DNA from: Mesaphorura yosii
Taxonomy: Eukaryota; Arthropoda; Collembola; Poduromorpha; Tullbergiidae
DNA length: 64,000 nt
Direction of reading: 5' to 3'
Assembly: GCA_009869945.1 (NCBI GenBank)
Contig: WIXG01000189.1
Location: 62,001 to 126,000 of the forward strand
Shown: piece after piece, positions 1-15,070 of the stretch
Layout of the letters: each line of letters begins with the position of its first letter
How positions within the stretch are numbered: position 1 is the stretch's first letter
Position numbers and translations under genes: made by a program
Notes under the pieces: generated by a model
The model's input: only the letters and a program-made list of their open reading frames with translations
The model's database searches: none
Told to the model about the DNA's origin: nothing

Positions 1-3000
1 TACTGGCGGGCAGTGCACTGCAACTACATTCGTGCTGAGTCAGGGGAGATCCACATGTAACCAACCATTTCCTTGTTCAAATACTTCCAGGTCCGCTCGG
101 CCTGGCTTGATGGTTGACAAATACCTTCGAAATTCAACTATTCAGGCAGAAAAGCGACACAGCTTAGGCTTGAGAACGTGATGTGATGGAAGTAAGTATA
201 GAATTCTCGAATTCTGGTGGCTTTTCCCGCACAGGATCAAATTACTTTATGAAATGTTCAGTTTGCCGGCCCATCTCGAAACCATTCATCCAGAGCTAAT
301 CGTGAAACCGGTATGTGTATGCATTCAGGATGAGGATGAGGATCAAGGAGGTTTTGTTTGTACATCTTTCAGAGATGCTCAGACCTCAACAGGACACAGG
401 AGGATGTGTGGCCAAATGTTGGTGATGTGACAATGTGACTGACTGACTTTTCTCCGCTGAGCTTGGGCTGTTGCTGTGAGATGGTCATTCATCATTTTTG
501 ACAAATTCATTTCCACAAAGTGGAAAAGCACACAGGCGTAGACACAAATACGAAGAGTCTTCAGTCAGTAACTTCATTTTCAAGTCATTTTTCTCGTGTT
601 TGTCAACTGACTGAATGTGCACAACAGCACAATTTGAAGTAATAATGAGATTATTGTCCTCCTGTCTTCAAGTATGGCTGTTGCTATCTACGAGTGAGGA
701 AAACAGCGAATGCGACGATGGTGCGTATTTTGACAAAAGGGGCAGAAAATTCAATTTACTCAAGAGTGCTTGGCTAAATGCGTGCTCGCCCTTGCCCTTT
801 CGAGCTCCGTATCTTTCGCCCATTTCTTTCAAGATCTAATTACACAATTAAAGAGTTTTGTTACCTTTGACCTCAGGCCCAAACTCTGCAGTAATCTGCA
901 AATTAAATCCATGTCGGTTGATGTGCACGCAAAACTCACTCGCTCTGCTCGAGAGTGTGCCAAAAATGTAAGAATGGAATTCGTTGGCGTACGAAAGAAT
1001 TCGCTATTGGTATTTTATAATGCACTGTATAAATCACAGATGGATTGGAATTCACTTCGATCACCGAATCACATGCAAAACACCGGCAGATTGATGCACC
1101 GAGACGGAATATTTCTCAAGATTAAGACGTAAAACGCGGTACGGTACAGTTGAACTGTGAGACGCAAAACAACTACTGAAATTAGAGTTCAAAGAACACG
1201 TACAGAACGTAATGAGAATAGAAAGGTATTTAAAGATACGTGGGCGTGGGTGTGTTTTTCGAAAGCTCGACTCGGTGCTGTTGCACTAAGAATCAGTACA
1301 AGACTAAGACATACGACCTTAATAAGAAAAGGTATTTTCACTTTGACTAGATTTGAAATTTACATGCACTGCGATCTGACTGTGGCGGTGAAGACTCCAA
1401 GATAATTCGTCAAATAGGGCGATGATACTGTTGATGTGGACTGATGTTCTACGTGAGTTTGCAAAATGCAATAACTAGAATGTTAGAAGTAGAAATCGGA
1501 GTCAGAATTCCGACTATTTCCCATTCCGCAACAAAAATCATGCCAATCTTGTTCAAATATAAATAGACTGTCATTATGGGTAATGGCATACATGACGAAA
1601 CGATATGGCTATGATGCGACGGTGATGATTAGAAGGATAGGAATTCTACCTTCTGCTTCTTTCAGAGCAGCAGCAGTAGAGATTCTGACAAGTACATTGT
1701 ACATAATATCAACGCACAGAATATGCTGGTACTCGTGTGTTAATACTCTGTTTACTTTTGAATATGGCTTAGTTTTAAAAATAGTCGAACAATCTGTGGT
1801 CCAGGTCCAGTGCGTGGAAAATTAGCATGCACGGTTTGTTTTCTTGTCCTTCATAGAAACCATAGGTCAGAGGTATTTATTTACCTAATCTCATTCAGCT
1901 TCATGTGGAGGCCAACAGTCAGTCATTTAATGAGCAGTGAGCAATATCTGAATCACGTACATTCCTCAACACAACACGCATGCCGTGGCTGACTAAGCCG
2001 GCCGGTATATGAGTCAAAGTCACAGCACAGTCAAAGTCAAAAATCATTTAATTAGTGAGGTGGGACATTCTGGCGACTGGGACCGACAGGATCAGCTACA
2101 TGAATCACACGTGAGTCTTTTAGTACTTTCAACCGAACATTAGGAGCAGTTCAGTGTGGCATAGACCGACAATTCTGAACGTGACACTGAAAGCTAGTGC
2201 GCAACTACGTACATACAAACTAAACACACAAGTTCACGAAAAGTCAAACTAATGGACGCATGAACTTTTCGCCATCAAAAATCAAGCATGTGCAAGTCAA
2301 GTTGAAACGAGTGTGCTCGAACCGCGTTCGCAAGCTTTCGCATGGCCTGCTTTGATTTCCAATCTCATTACCATACTAATGACAGGTCGGTAAGATAAAT
2401 TACCCTTATGCTCTGCAGTTAGAGCAGGGGAGACGGAGTGCTTGAAGCATGTAAGTTGTAACTTGTTTTCTTGTAACAGTAATAACGTTAACAGTGAAAT
2501 AATTGCCAACGAAGAATGACTGCACGCAGACTCAGGCAATCATGATTATTGTAATGGTTGTTACAACTGTGATGAAGATGAGGACGATGACTGTATAATT
2601 TATGTACCTTAGACACAGCCGAATGAATGAAATGAGTCAGAAACATCTTCGCTGCACGAGTACATGATTCGTAATTCGCAAATGTGCAACATGCAAGGGA
2701 AAATCACAGATGCACTTTGTAGGGTCATTTTCGGGTTTCAAGCCAAGTTTTTTAACTCAAGAGCCAAGTCAGACGCTTGAAAATCCACTGGTCACAACAG
2801 AAAAGAATGACATAAACCTTAGATAAACAACAATAGATAGAAAGTTAAATGGATTCAATAAACAGACTCGAACCCCTTTCCTTTTCCCATCGAATCGAAT
2901 CAAATATCAAGTGCGAAGCAATAAGCAACCCTTTCAATTCCAATTAAATAAGTTCCCGTCCATCATCGTGCAGCAGCTTGGTGGCACTTGGACGGTGAAG

Positions 3001-6000
3001 TATTTTGAAAAAGTTGTGTCAAACTTTTAGTAGATGAACAAACTTTACTCTCAAAGATGAGATGAAAGATTGCTATACTTCTTTTTAACGAAGGCCAAGT
3101 TCAAAGAAATATTTGTTCCAGGACCGAGTCAAAGCGTAGCTTGGAGCTGTGTTGTAGTGCATTTTGTCGTAAGAATAATCCAAGTGTGAGAAGATGTGAA
3201 ATATTGCATCGCGTAGAAATAATGGGACAAGTTATACCACCCTGTTTAGGATTATTAATATAAAAAGTTGTATTGTACGAACTGCCTTATTCTTCATCTT
3301 CTCTCTTTGAAGAGGACCTTGCCTTAAGCGTTAGCCGAAGTCCGTACGTATTCAGTTATCATGGATATGAATAACTCACACATTCTTAAAATCTCGGTCT
3401 GTGGTACTACAGAAGACAAATGGACAAACGAGCACGAAGAGCAGTGGAAAAGGCGAAGGGTCGAAAGAACACGAATTAAACCAGATGTGGTCTCCGTCTC
3501 CAGAATTCTTGCGCCATGTTAAGCCTTAAAGGATCAAGCGGCCTCACTGCAATGCCAAATACGGCTACTTACTCCATGCATTTGTCATTTGGTCCTTCGT
3601 AAATACTTTCACACCCAAAATTATAACTTCACATTTTATACCACGACATTTTGGAAACGGAAAAACTCAGCACATATGACGAAAATGGGTACAAATACAA
3701 ACTACACAAGTACAGATGAAACAGAGCAAGACTTTGTTCAGTGCATTGCAATTGCAACCCTTTCTGCTCCTGAGCAGCCAGATGACAATATTTCAAGATT
3801 AAAGTTGTAGATAATTCAAACACATTGCGCTGGAATCCTTATCTCACATTTTTGTACATGATCATCGTCATTTTCAACACTGAAAGAACTTCAATTCATC
3901 TTGTAGCTCAGAAACATTGTCAAGTTCAACGTACAAGTTCTGTGCCATAATTAATAATTGCAACGTTATCAAGACTAATTTGGCAAGAATCCAGCCTCGT
4001 GTCTCAAATTATGCAACCTAATTCATGACAAAACTGTTGTCTCCGTCCTAATTTAGCCGGTTGGAATTTCGTAATTTACGAGAGCCTTGAATGCATAAAT
4101 GCATTTGTGTGTCGCTCTCTTGTTCTTAATCAACACCAGCAAATTACAAACGCAGCAAGAATTCTTAACAAAGCGAAATTTCTTACTAATTGCTCCCTGA
4201 GCGTATAATTTACAAAGTTGGTCGGGAATGTGAGCCATGCCTACGCCACACCGGAGCTACCGAAGTGGGATTTCTCGCACTGTTCATGCCTGCTGACTGT
4301 GTACACGAATATTATCAACTCTAAAGGAAACATCTGCTTCCGTTTGTTTTTGATTTGAAACAAAAAGTACCAGAATATTGTGCGTGCTTTTGTTTTCTTG
4401 CTCTAATGTTAAATTTTGGAGCTCGTTTGATTATGCTTGTAAATTATATGTAATTAGACGTGGTAGATCTTTTACAGTGGAACCGTACAATGAGCGGAGG
4501 TGGGCCTGGGCAGGAAAAATGAGCTCTGCACTTTTCGTATTTGCAGCAAATGAGCCGACAAACCCAAATGAGCCTGCACCTAATCGGCTGAATCCTCAAA
4601 CTCATTTCATTGCCTGATTTATTTATGTGGTTCCATTTGATTAATTTAATTCGATCTTCTTCCAACTCTTCCGCTTGCAATGTGCATGCAGTTTGAATCT
4701 TACCTTCATGCTCATCATCCCACGAGATTTAAATTCCTGCTTCAGCATCACATATTAAGTTATCAGCGCAAGTAAGAAAAACCGACTCAGTCGCTCGCGC
4801 TGTAATCTTTTCATGTGGGTGGGTTTCTCCCTTCATGATGAGTTATTACATCAGAACGCGTTTACCTCCAGCGGAAATTCTGGTTCAGAATCAAAGAATC
4901 GTTGCATTTCACACAAGATGAAAATTCTGTGCTGTGGTTAGCCGTACTGCCCACCTTTAAGCATAAGTGACAATGGGATGAAACGCAAGCAGTTCAAAAT
5001 GAAGTATTACAAGGCTTCATATTGTACCAGGAAAGATTTGGTGAGGATAAATCACTGCTGTACGCAAAGCTGAAAGAAAGAGTTCTGAACTTTAAGAAAA
5101 GATTAGAAATTCTCATTTTGTCCAACTTTTCTTTGGAGGAAAGCGGAAGCGCATGTAAAACTTGGATCACTTTGAGCGCTGTTTGAACTTGAAAAGTAAA
5201 GTTCACGTTTTTCTGGGAAGTGGAATAAAAACTTGTGGAAAATCGCAGCAAACAATGCCTTCAGCGGTGGCATTCTGAATTTAGACTCTGGGAGGATGCA
5301 ATCGAAAGGGAAAACTCACATTAAAAGACGGAAGAGCACAATAAGAGACATGAGCCGAAACCTTCAGATGAAATTCAGTCTATGCCTGCCTGCAACGCAT
5401 GTTTCAAGAAATTCAAGTTCAAGATCGGGTGACTGCTTCCGACGGCTGGAAAGGTGCATTTATTTCATTACTCTCTCAAACTACGCCGACTCGAGCTGGG
5501 CATATTGCGGACATAAAAAGAAGCACATAAATTCCGTTCATTCGAGAAATTCAAGAACTTTGCTTGGCGCTTGGTAATACGGCGCAATCAAAGTAACTAC
5601 TAAGTTTATTGTGTTATTATTATACTATTTTCATTTTCCTGGATGCGGAACCAACCGCACTGCAGTAATAATGATAATATTTCATCCTACCCCAAACAAT
5701 TTAAGCTTTGTAATAAATGTGCACAAGTGCAGGCAGGTTCACGGTTCCATTTTTCCAAGTTCAAGCCTAAGCAAAAATTCAATACACACATCTTGAGTTG
5801 AATACGTTAGATAGGAAAAAGAAAGTACAGAACATCCATTGCATAATGCATAACTTTACTAATAAATATATCTTCAATGGAATTTCATCCCAGACACGCA
5901 AGGTAATGCAGGCGAAGTTCAGGACAGGTCCTTCCTCAATAATAAATATGCTTTCAAAGAATCCTTGTGCATTGTACTCCTGACATGTTCCCCTAATTCA

Positions 6001-9000
6001 GCGATAAAATACGAGAAAACCCATTATTGTCACCATTAACCCTACTCACAGTCACTCCTGCTGCCTTAATAATCACGACGAGTGCACAGCAAAGCAAGGG
6101 TGGAACCTTAATTTCAATTGCGTAACCTTTCTTAAAGTTTTCTTTTACGACGTTCAACGTGCGGCTGTTGGTATTCCTTCGCATATCATATTTCAATACT
6201 TTTTTTAAGTATCTTAGTATCTCCTTCATGTTTCCATCTTCAACTTTTCCTAAAATAATGTCTGTCGTCTTTCCCTGTCTCTGCCCGCCTTAAATTGAAC
6301 CCCTTTCGGGAAACAGTTCAGTTTCTTGAAATCTAAATAAAGATAATTTTCTCCACATTACACGATGTAAAACAAAAACACAATTCTCAAATTACGTGTA
6401 CACCGAAAAGGGTAAATGGATTCATAAATTACACGACATTGTAAAGCAGAGGAAATGGAAACCACTTAAGTAATTACAATAACCAATGTACTGTAATTCC
6501 ACACCTTATTTTATTACCAAAATAAGCACAGTCATATTTCAATCATCTTTGAGTGCTACTGACTGCCGACTGCCTTACGGCATACGAGTGCTTAATTGCC
6601 GTAACCGCAGCAATTGGCACGGCGCTAACATCGAAGCACATTTTTAGTATTCAGATGAAGTCGTGGACGATTCCAATCGTCAATCGTGATCATTAGTCTT
6701 CATTTTCTGAAGGGTTCAACTTCGGACGATGCTTGCGCCGTATTGCTCGCGTCGTCGTTCGTCTACCCGCTATTTATCATGCTTCTGATCACGATCAGTC
6801 AAGTTATTAAATTCCAGTCAATACGTAATCAACAAGCTCATGTCCTCCATTGTCATTATCGTGCACGGCGCACGCATTATTACTTATTACGTAGAATTCA
6901 TGAACAACTGTTCGCCTCCACGCTTCATAATTAATAAAGTTCAATTTTTAGTCGATTTTGTCTCCCCATGCACACGGCGAAGGCAAGGTCAAGCGTATGG
7001 TCTCCATTTTATTATTTCGATACAGATCTCGTCAATTGATTCACAAGTGGAGCTTGGCTTGGCGGAGGAGAAGGCTCACAACGAGAAGCGAACGGACACC
7101 GAACGACGATCGACTCACCCAGCGGACTTTCCCCTCACACAGCTTGCCAGTTCAAAATGATACGCAGTGGCAACACGTACTCATTTTTTGAAATGAATCC
7201 AATTTAATGAGAAATGAGATAAATGAGTTTAAAATTGGAGAGCAAAAGAATCATATTTTTCTACCTACATAAACAGAGCGAGCGCGATCAAGCTGACAGT
7301 GCCATATTGTACTGAAATCACTACGAAAATTGTGAAGTGCGAACCCACTTGAACCTAACACATGTACACAAAACGAAGAGATGGCGAAAAGCCCTCCGTT
7401 TTAAATTGTGTACAATTTTTCTGTTTCGTGTTAACCCCGTGTCTTTTCAATTCTTGTTGGCGTACCCACTCACAAATTGATAAATTATATTCTTCCCTTG
7501 TCCCGCAAAGCATAGTCTACTGCAGTGTTGTACAGTTGTCAGACTTTTTAACATTTGCGTGCATGCTATTTTTTTTAATGTTCTCTCCTTCGCTTTGCCC
7601 GGTACCACCGGAAGTGACTCTATTTTCCCTGCGAGCAGCGAGTCATTTTTCCTATTCTGCTTTCATAGGCAATTTCTGCGATAGATAAATGCTCGGAAGA
7701 CTGAACTTCGGGGTTTCGAGCGTGGAATCATTTTAGGGTAATAATGCCACTTTGACATTACCACATTAATTTGAGATTATTATTTATAAAAATGAAATGT
7801 GCATTAGTGCATTATGCGTTGAGCATCGCCTTGCCTCTTGGCACAACATTGGAACCGAATGCTCTCATGTAGAACTTCATTACGAACTTAATTATGCTGG
7901 CTAGCTACGTCCCCGACATTTCATGCCATTTGTTACTGCTTGTCCTGCTAAAGCCAAAATGTTTCAATGCAGGGTCTGTCAGTGCCTTCCTTTATTTGTG
8001 TTTAAACTCCTACATCCGATGATTGTGCGTGATAGCACCAACACGAATTTATTCGTTTCATTCATTTAAATGCGTACTGCGTACGAGTATTTATAAAATC
8101 CATCCAAGTGTTAATCTGATACGAGATTATGATTTGCATTGCTCGAAACGCACAATGCGCAATAAACAATCTCCATTTGCTGTTGCTGTCGTTGTACACA
8201 ATAAATAAAGTCTGACTGCAAGGCATGCTGGTTTGCCTTATTTGGACTGAACCTAGACTAATGAGATTATTGATCAATTCAAAGCAAACAATTACCAATG
8301 CGAAACGGAATCATTTGTCATAGGCTAGCTTAATAAGATTTGCAAATTCTACAACTTGGGCTGCAATTTGCAAGTTACGGTTATTCTTGAATTACGCACG
8401 ACTGAATCTTGCTATGTCGTGACTTTAAGTTTTGAACCAACTCGTAAAATCGCCTTGTTCAGTTTCTGACGAGCATAATTTTTATTGACAATCCACACAT
8501 GTTGGCTTATGATTGCATCCCAGGCAGCTTAACTGCACCATGTCATATCGATTAGTGCAAAGCCAGCACTTAGAAACATAAAACAAACCAGTCACCAGGC
8601 GAATTTACAACCAAAGGTGGATATGCATCATAACCTACCCGAATTTAAAACTAACTGCATGCATGCCGCATTCTGCACTGCGGTATTTCACGCCAACTGA
8701 TCCGTCATAATAAGACTTGACATTTACGATCCGAGCATAATCTTGTGATTTTACCGTGACGTTGTAAAATCCCTGCTGCTCACAGCAAAATGAACAAAGT
8801 TCTGATTCTGATGTCTACCGAACTTTGTCAAGAAATTAAAACTTTAATGCAGCAGCGCAGCGTCATTTGTTATGCTTTCTTAAATGTGACTTACGCTATC
8901 GTAGTTCTAGCAGTTCGGTCTGGTCTGGGAGGGCTGTTAAGACTTGACTCACCACACAGCGTCTGAATTGTGGAGGTCAAGAGTTTACAGTTGTGGCTAT

Positions 9001-9797
9001 TTCATTTCCGGGCGCCTGATCAATTCGAATTACGATATTCAATTCTCGTCTCAAGGTTGCAAATTGGACGCCTGCTCTAATCCTCAAATTCCTGTTCTGG
9101 CTGTACTCACATGCTGTCAGTCTCAGACATCATGAAAAGTTTTCCCGAAAAGTAACTGTGCAGCAATGTAGCAGTTTATGAAAATGAACACAGTGCAATG
9201 GCTATGTAAGAACGAAGCGGAAGGAGCGGGAGACTACAAAGTAGCCGAGTCGGCAAATACCGCATAAAGTTGTACAATGAAATGAAAGATGATGTCAAAA
9301 ATGGTGATGACCGTAAGACATTTCGTATGTGCTTTAAAATTTTATATGAAATATGATTTCGTATTGTACACAACTCATAAAGCACCGACAACAGTTTCAG
9401 AACGTAAAAGACCCCATGCGACGACAATTTTCGAGTTCAAATTTAAGCTCTTACGATTTCTCTCCAAAAAGTCTTAGTATTATTTTGACTTTTCACTGCA
9501 AATGCAACTGCAGCTGAGAGGCATAAATTCGTTTCCTACGTATTTTGAGTCTGAATCTTTTTGGAATGCCGCGCGACGCACGGGCACAGTTCCTGGCCCG
9601 ACATGCTTCCATGCATATGAATGAATTAAAAAAGATATGAACCATGAATTTCTTGAGCACTGTACAACATCCAAGATGCTGAATTCAGTAACAGTCGTGC
9701 TTATTTAATGAAAGTGCATAGTAAATGTCTGATAATAAAATTTCAGACGAGATGGCACGCTCCCGTATATTCTTTGTGAATGTGCAGGAATAAAAGT
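1..9797. other. Long non-coding stretch, no supported gene
   Basis: No reading frame here looks like a conserved protein. The open frames are short, low in family-like motifs and typical of chance ORFs in AT-rich DNA. I found no rRNA and no tRNA cloverleaf. The stretch lies downstream (3') of the MARCKS-like gene. It could hold distal regulatory DNA, or an alternative last exon of that gene, but none can be picked out by eye. Small tandem words occur, such as GATGAG units near 331-350. Confidence 0.6.
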
Positions 9798-9803
9798 TTT
9801 ATT
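9798..9803 (-). terminator. Candidate polyadenylation signal of the MARCKS-like gene
   Basis: The plus strand reads TTTATT, which is AATAAA on the minus strand, 54 bases past the stop codon at 9857. The position fits a normal 3' end and supports the view that the second coding exon can be the terminal exon. Confidence 0.5.
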
Positions 9804-9856
9804 TATGCGAACTGACGCCTGCTCGGTGTACGCGAGATCGAAATTATACGCACATG

Positions 9857-12800
9857 TTATTGTTTAATGCGAAATGGGCGAGCAAAGTGGAAAGTTTTTG
9901 TATCGCTTACCTCTGGAGAAGTAACTTCGCCATTCTTCTGCTTGTCTTCTTTCACTTTCTTTTCTTTTCGGAGGAAACTGAGCTTGCGAAGTGAGAATCG
10001 CTTGGTAACTTTCTTCTTCTCTGGCTTTCCTTCCTCACCTTCCTTAACCGGTGTTTTGTTTTCCTTCTCGTCGGCAGCTCCATTGGTGACAGCTTCTGAT
10101 GAAGCCGGAGTGGCAGCTTCCTTGTCGGCCTCCTTCTCAGCCTTCACTTCCACGACAGCTTCTGCGACCTCCTTCACGGCTTCCTTAACCTCTTCCTTGG
10201 CCACCTACGATAGAAAACGAAAACAATCAACATCTCAAAACATTGAATCATTGTACTGGAGAAATCAATAGAACAGAGCAGAGACCGAAGTGTGAATCAA
10301 GCATCAGCAACAGGAAAAATAAATATGAAACAATTCAATTCAATTGGAGGAAATCCTCTCGAGATGAAACGTGATGCATCGGAAAAAGCTCGGCGTGAGA
10401 GGAAGGAAACTATGGCGAAAGTGAATGTGTTCGCAGAAATGCAACCGAGCCAGCAACTAAGCCACTGACTGCACTGACGCAAAGTACTTGACAGCTGGTT
10501 GGCATTAGCATCGACTTGCTTGAAGTATCATCTTTCTATTAGCTAGAGTCTAGGCTTTGATCAGAATGCTGCAATCCGCTTAGCCATTCAACACGTAAGG
10601 AAGGGTGGTTTTCGTAAGTGCGTGCGTGGTGGCATGACGGTTCACTAAAAGGAGGTGGGTTCCGCCGTACTTGGCAATAAAACAGCGCATTAATAAGCTT
10701 AAAACAGCTAAACAGGTTGCAGTTGCGCGTCTCGAGTTTCGAGCGTTAAAATGAATCTCATTAACTGGTAATGATTCTCATTTATTACTTTCCCTCGCGT
10801 ACACGTTCCGCCGCACTCACTCTCCGATATGAATTCCCTCATGAGAATTGACAATATACACGGACGGCTTTTATACTTAAGTGCAAGGGCAGCAAGGCAC
10901 CGGCACTTCATGGCGCTCGTCGTGTAACAAAGTGAGAACGAACAACTCGGATTCTGTTTTCATTTTCTTGATTGCATAACATTTAGATTGTGTATCTTGT
11001 GTCGTAGCGCGAGTGCGAGTACATAAAAGCACTTCAAGTGCGTACTTGAGTATATCAATATTTGAAATCGTGTCTTTACTGCCGAGTTCCTGCAAGTGTG
11101 CAAGAGGCTATTTGCTCGCTGCACCGCCTTTCCTCGCCTTGCATCCCAACCACAAAGGAACGGTGTGTGTTCAATGCAGCAGCAAGGAGCACATAAAAGG
11201 AGAACTTAATTGTCAATTAAATCCAACGACAGCGACTAAACATGCGTGGCGCTCATCGGACAAGTGCAAGTGAAAGGGCAGGCCTCTTGACAAAATATGA
11301 TGGAACAATTTACGCTACATTACGCACTTTCAACAACTCGCTCGCAGCACATTCTTTATGACAATAATATTTATACTGGCGACAGCGACGAGACTCGAGA
11401 CTGCCACAATGACATGACCTGTACTCCGCGCCGACTTGACTTTGACCATGTTTGGCATGGAAGAGTGAACACGACAAGCACCGAGCGGAGCTTTTATTTT
11501 GGTATGCAACAATTCAACCCTTGTGGTATATTTGTACCACATTCGTATAATTTGATCTCTTAGCGTCTTCTCAATTTGAATAAAAAATTATTCATTCGAT
11601 TGACCAGACGACAGACAAATTACATCATTGCCCTTTTTCTTTTTATTCCGTCGGTTTTGAAAAGCTTTGAATTTGTCCTGCATTAAAAACAAATTCTTGT
11701 CAACTGGGGCTTCTCTCTCGACCGGACTTTTCATCTTTCATCATCACTCTGGCTTGAAATTATCATTGACATTGAAAGTGGTTTGAATGGGCATATATAT
11801 TAGGCTCTTATATTGCTGGACACGCTTTCCTTTCATTAATGGACTTTTACTGCGATTACTTTATGACATTCCATGAACCATGATTAAGTGCAAGCGAGTA
11901 AATGTACATACGCAGCGTCTGCTGCTTTCCGACGTAAAGCTATTCTATCATGCTTTATCACTTCCAAACTCGTACACGTATCCCTTAGGTTAGATCATTA
12001 CTCAGCCGAGCCTGGGAATTAAACACAATTGAGAAACAATTATGCGGGACATAAATGAACATAAAGCGATAAAAATATCGCCTTGTATCAGGAAGTGCGC
12101 TCATTTTAACTTTCGCCGGGCAGCAGACAGGCGTACGTGGGAGACCCGTCTTGGTGCAAGTGTAAGTCAAGTCGGCGTAAAGTGGCATAGTCATTAGCTT
12201 GCGTGTGGAGAAGGTACGGTGGGAAATTTTATGATGCACGATAAAGTTTTGCTTTGACTGTAGCGTGCAGCCATAACTGCATCGCGACTGCAGCCAAGTC
12301 GGTTGGCAAGTAGCTGCAGCATAATTATGGTTTATAAAAAGCGGTAGAAAAATACACGAGAAAAATTAGAGATGAGAAATATCAAAGAGAGGTTGAGGCT
12401 GATGTTGATGGGTGAGCATTAAAGATTCCTTCCTGCTGCATGCCTCATCTCTGCAGTTGCAGTTGCTTTCACGGCTGCAGTTTGCGGAAAATGATAAGAA
12501 GCCGTGTGCGTGCAAGGAAATAAATGTCGCTATTACTCAAAGCTGTACGTATTCTTGGCGGACGGCACGATGTGCGCGCAAAGATTATTACGCTACAGTC
12601 GGTGATAAAATGCAACCATTCACGTGCCATGTATTTTTAATATGGAAAATTACAGTTGAATAGCGGTGAAGATGAAGATTCAGGAAGAACAGACAGAGGC
12701 AGGGAACAGTGCGTAAAAGTTTGCATGAGCAATTACCTCCGCAACGTGGTTGTTGGTGTTGTTGGAGTCCTTGACTTCCAGCTTGGAGTCGGCAGCTACT

Positions 12801-12889
12801 CCGTTGACATGATTCTCGCCTTCGACAGTCACGGCTTCCTTCTTGGGGGTTCCGGAAATGTTGGCGGATTTGCTTGTCTTTGCACCCAT
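9857..12889 (-). CDS. MARCKS/Akap200-like myristoylated membrane-binding protein
   Basis: Two coding exons are seen. Exon 1 (12889-12737, 51 codons) starts MGAKTSK, a Gly2 N-myristoylation signal, and ends at a donor reading GAG|gtaatt. Exon 2 (10204-9857) follows acceptor tag|GTG in the same phase, giving about 166 residues. The chain is rich in Ala, Glu and Lys. Near residues 114-134 it has a basic effector domain, KKVTKRFSLRKLSFLRKEKK, with serines set among lysines and phenylalanines. This is the MARCKS type, which binds acidic lipids and calmodulin and is released by PKC phosphorylation or calmodulin. In flies the related gene is Akap200. The location is expected to be the inner face of the plasma membrane. 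Inside exon 2 a good donor (GAG|gtaagc, exon edge at 9911) would skip the last 17 residues, so a second 3' form is possible. Further exons in the 2.5-kb intron cannot be excluded. The family is confident; exact orthology is not. Confidence 0.75.
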
Positions 12890-15043
12890 TTCGAATCTGG
12901 TACGGAAATGATCGTTTGTACAAACTTAAGAAGTCGATGTATGTCTTGAGTTAGTAAAATAGAAGCAGCAGAAATGTGAACGTCAAATAAATTGAAGTTC
13001 ACAATGTCCCGAAATCTGTAACAAATCAAGAAAGAATGTGCTGGTTAGTTATATTGTATTGTTGATTTATTATCGGAATTGTACTTGAAGTTGATCGAAT
13101 TAATCAAAGCAAAAGCAATACGAGGCACTACACGCACTACACTACAAGCCGCGAAGTCTGAGGTTCCAATGCCAGTCGGGTTCACTTTCTTTCTTCAGCT
13201 CATGGTTGTGGCTGCAACGCATCATTTCTCGTCATCGTCGTACAGTGAGAAAGAATGTGATTTGATTGCCAATGGCAGTTGGCAGCTTTAACAATAAAGA
13301 TACGTATCTTTGACTTGGTTGAGGTTTGATTGATAATATGTTTGTTGACGTGTGTTACTTTCTCACTCGCGTTGCACGCTCGCTGCGAGATGTCAAATAT
13401 TGGTGGCTATTGTTAAAACATCATGGATGGATCCATGGAACAGTGTCGGAAGGCACCGGCGCTGGCATCCAGGCAGAGAATTATTAACAGTCAACAGGCA
13501 CATAAACTATCCACGCTGCTATTATTGCTCGCCGAACAAAAAAGTGCGTGCGCAAAGTTAAGCCAGGATGACCCGAGGCGAGCATTGAACAATAAATTGG
13601 CATCTGTGTACAATAAAATCTACAGCGAGCAGCAAATTGCATTTCTTGCATCGCTTCGGCACACCGTCCGTCCGCCGATGCGTACGATTCCAGGCACGAA
13701 AAATGCAACAATATAACAACATCAGATCTGCTACGGGTAATCGTATCACATAATCTACTGAATTTAAACATAATGGAATATTCTATCCTGCAGCAGTAAC
13801 TGCAATGGATTCAGATCCTATTATTATAAGCTAAGCCGGGGCTGTTTGGCTGGTTGGTTGCCGAATTTTTATATCGTTTCTGGCCATCACGGTACCAGTT
13901 CGAATGGAATTCTGAGTAGGGTCGGTCGATTGTACGCATACTTTACCATGAAATGGCGGCGCGGCAGTGCGAATGCAGCAACCAGATCGATATAAGCAGA
14001 TAATCAGCAAACAATACAAAAAGTTGCTTCGCCCGTAGCTAAATCGGCATTTTCTTAAATTACATCATTGCAAAGCAATCGACAAGACGCGAGTCTGAAG
14101 AATTAAGGTAGTAAGCATGCCATACATTGCCATCGCCATTGCATTCTATTCTGATTGAGCTGAAACGGTGAGTCAACAAATTGCTCGCGTCGTTGGTATT
14201 CTTTTCGGGTAACCTCATTACATTACAACGGCATACGTGCTGGTGGAATCCTAATTACAAATTGTAATTTACAGAGCCGGCAGCTGCAACTGCTGCCGAA
14301 TTAACCGCTTACAAGCTTTAAACAATTCAAGAAACCTGAATTTTGACTTTTGACTTGAACCTGCCTCAATCAGATGTCATTTATTATTCCTTTTTGCCAT
14401 TCACCGTGCCTGCCAACCCTTCAAGCCTCTACTATTCCTTTCCCAGTGATCGTTTCCTTCTTCTCAATTCACTTTCTTCGAATTTGAATTTCAATTCACG
14501 CTGTGCATCATTTTCCAGAAAATTCATCGGGGAAATGATTTCATCAAATCTCTTTTGACAGAAACGATTGGGACCTCTCATCTTCGGTGCTCATTTTGTA
14601 TGGAAAGTGAAAGTTTCAAGTGATTTGACCTAAGTCATTCAGCAAGCCAAAGCTGCGCAAAGCAAAGGCAAGATTTTATTTGCACAGATGTGAAGAAAGA
14701 ATATCTTATGGCTACGATGTTTTCACGAAGTTGATTACACTTGATTATAGGTTCCGGCTTATTCTTTTCAAACTTCACTCCCACTTCCCACAAACGACTT
14801 CTCGACTTTCGAGATGATGGAGGTGCCTCTTCGGTTTTGCGCCTTACACATTTTCAAGTGTTGCAGAACACCAGAACTCGTCTATCCGCTTTTTTCGTGT
14901 TACCGACGAACGTTAGAGCAGAACTCGTATCCGGTGATAACACAATTTCAGATAGTTTACCTTCTAGATTGAATTTTAACTCTTTGGGGTTGAGGTGTTT
15001 TCTTCGTACAAAGGATTATAATGGATTGTTTAAATTCTTTGCA

Positions 15044-15070
15044 GAACCATGAAGAAACCTTTCATGGTTC
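15044..15070. repeat. Inverted repeat, 10-bp arms, 7-nt loop
   Basis: GAACCATGAA (15044-15053) and TTCATGGTTC (15061-15070) are perfect reverse complements separated by GAAACCT. Outside them, TTTGCAG and CTGCAGAG can extend the stem across a small asymmetric bulge. The transcript could form a stable short hairpin. The loop is shorter than that of most animal miRNA precursors. Confidence 0.6.
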
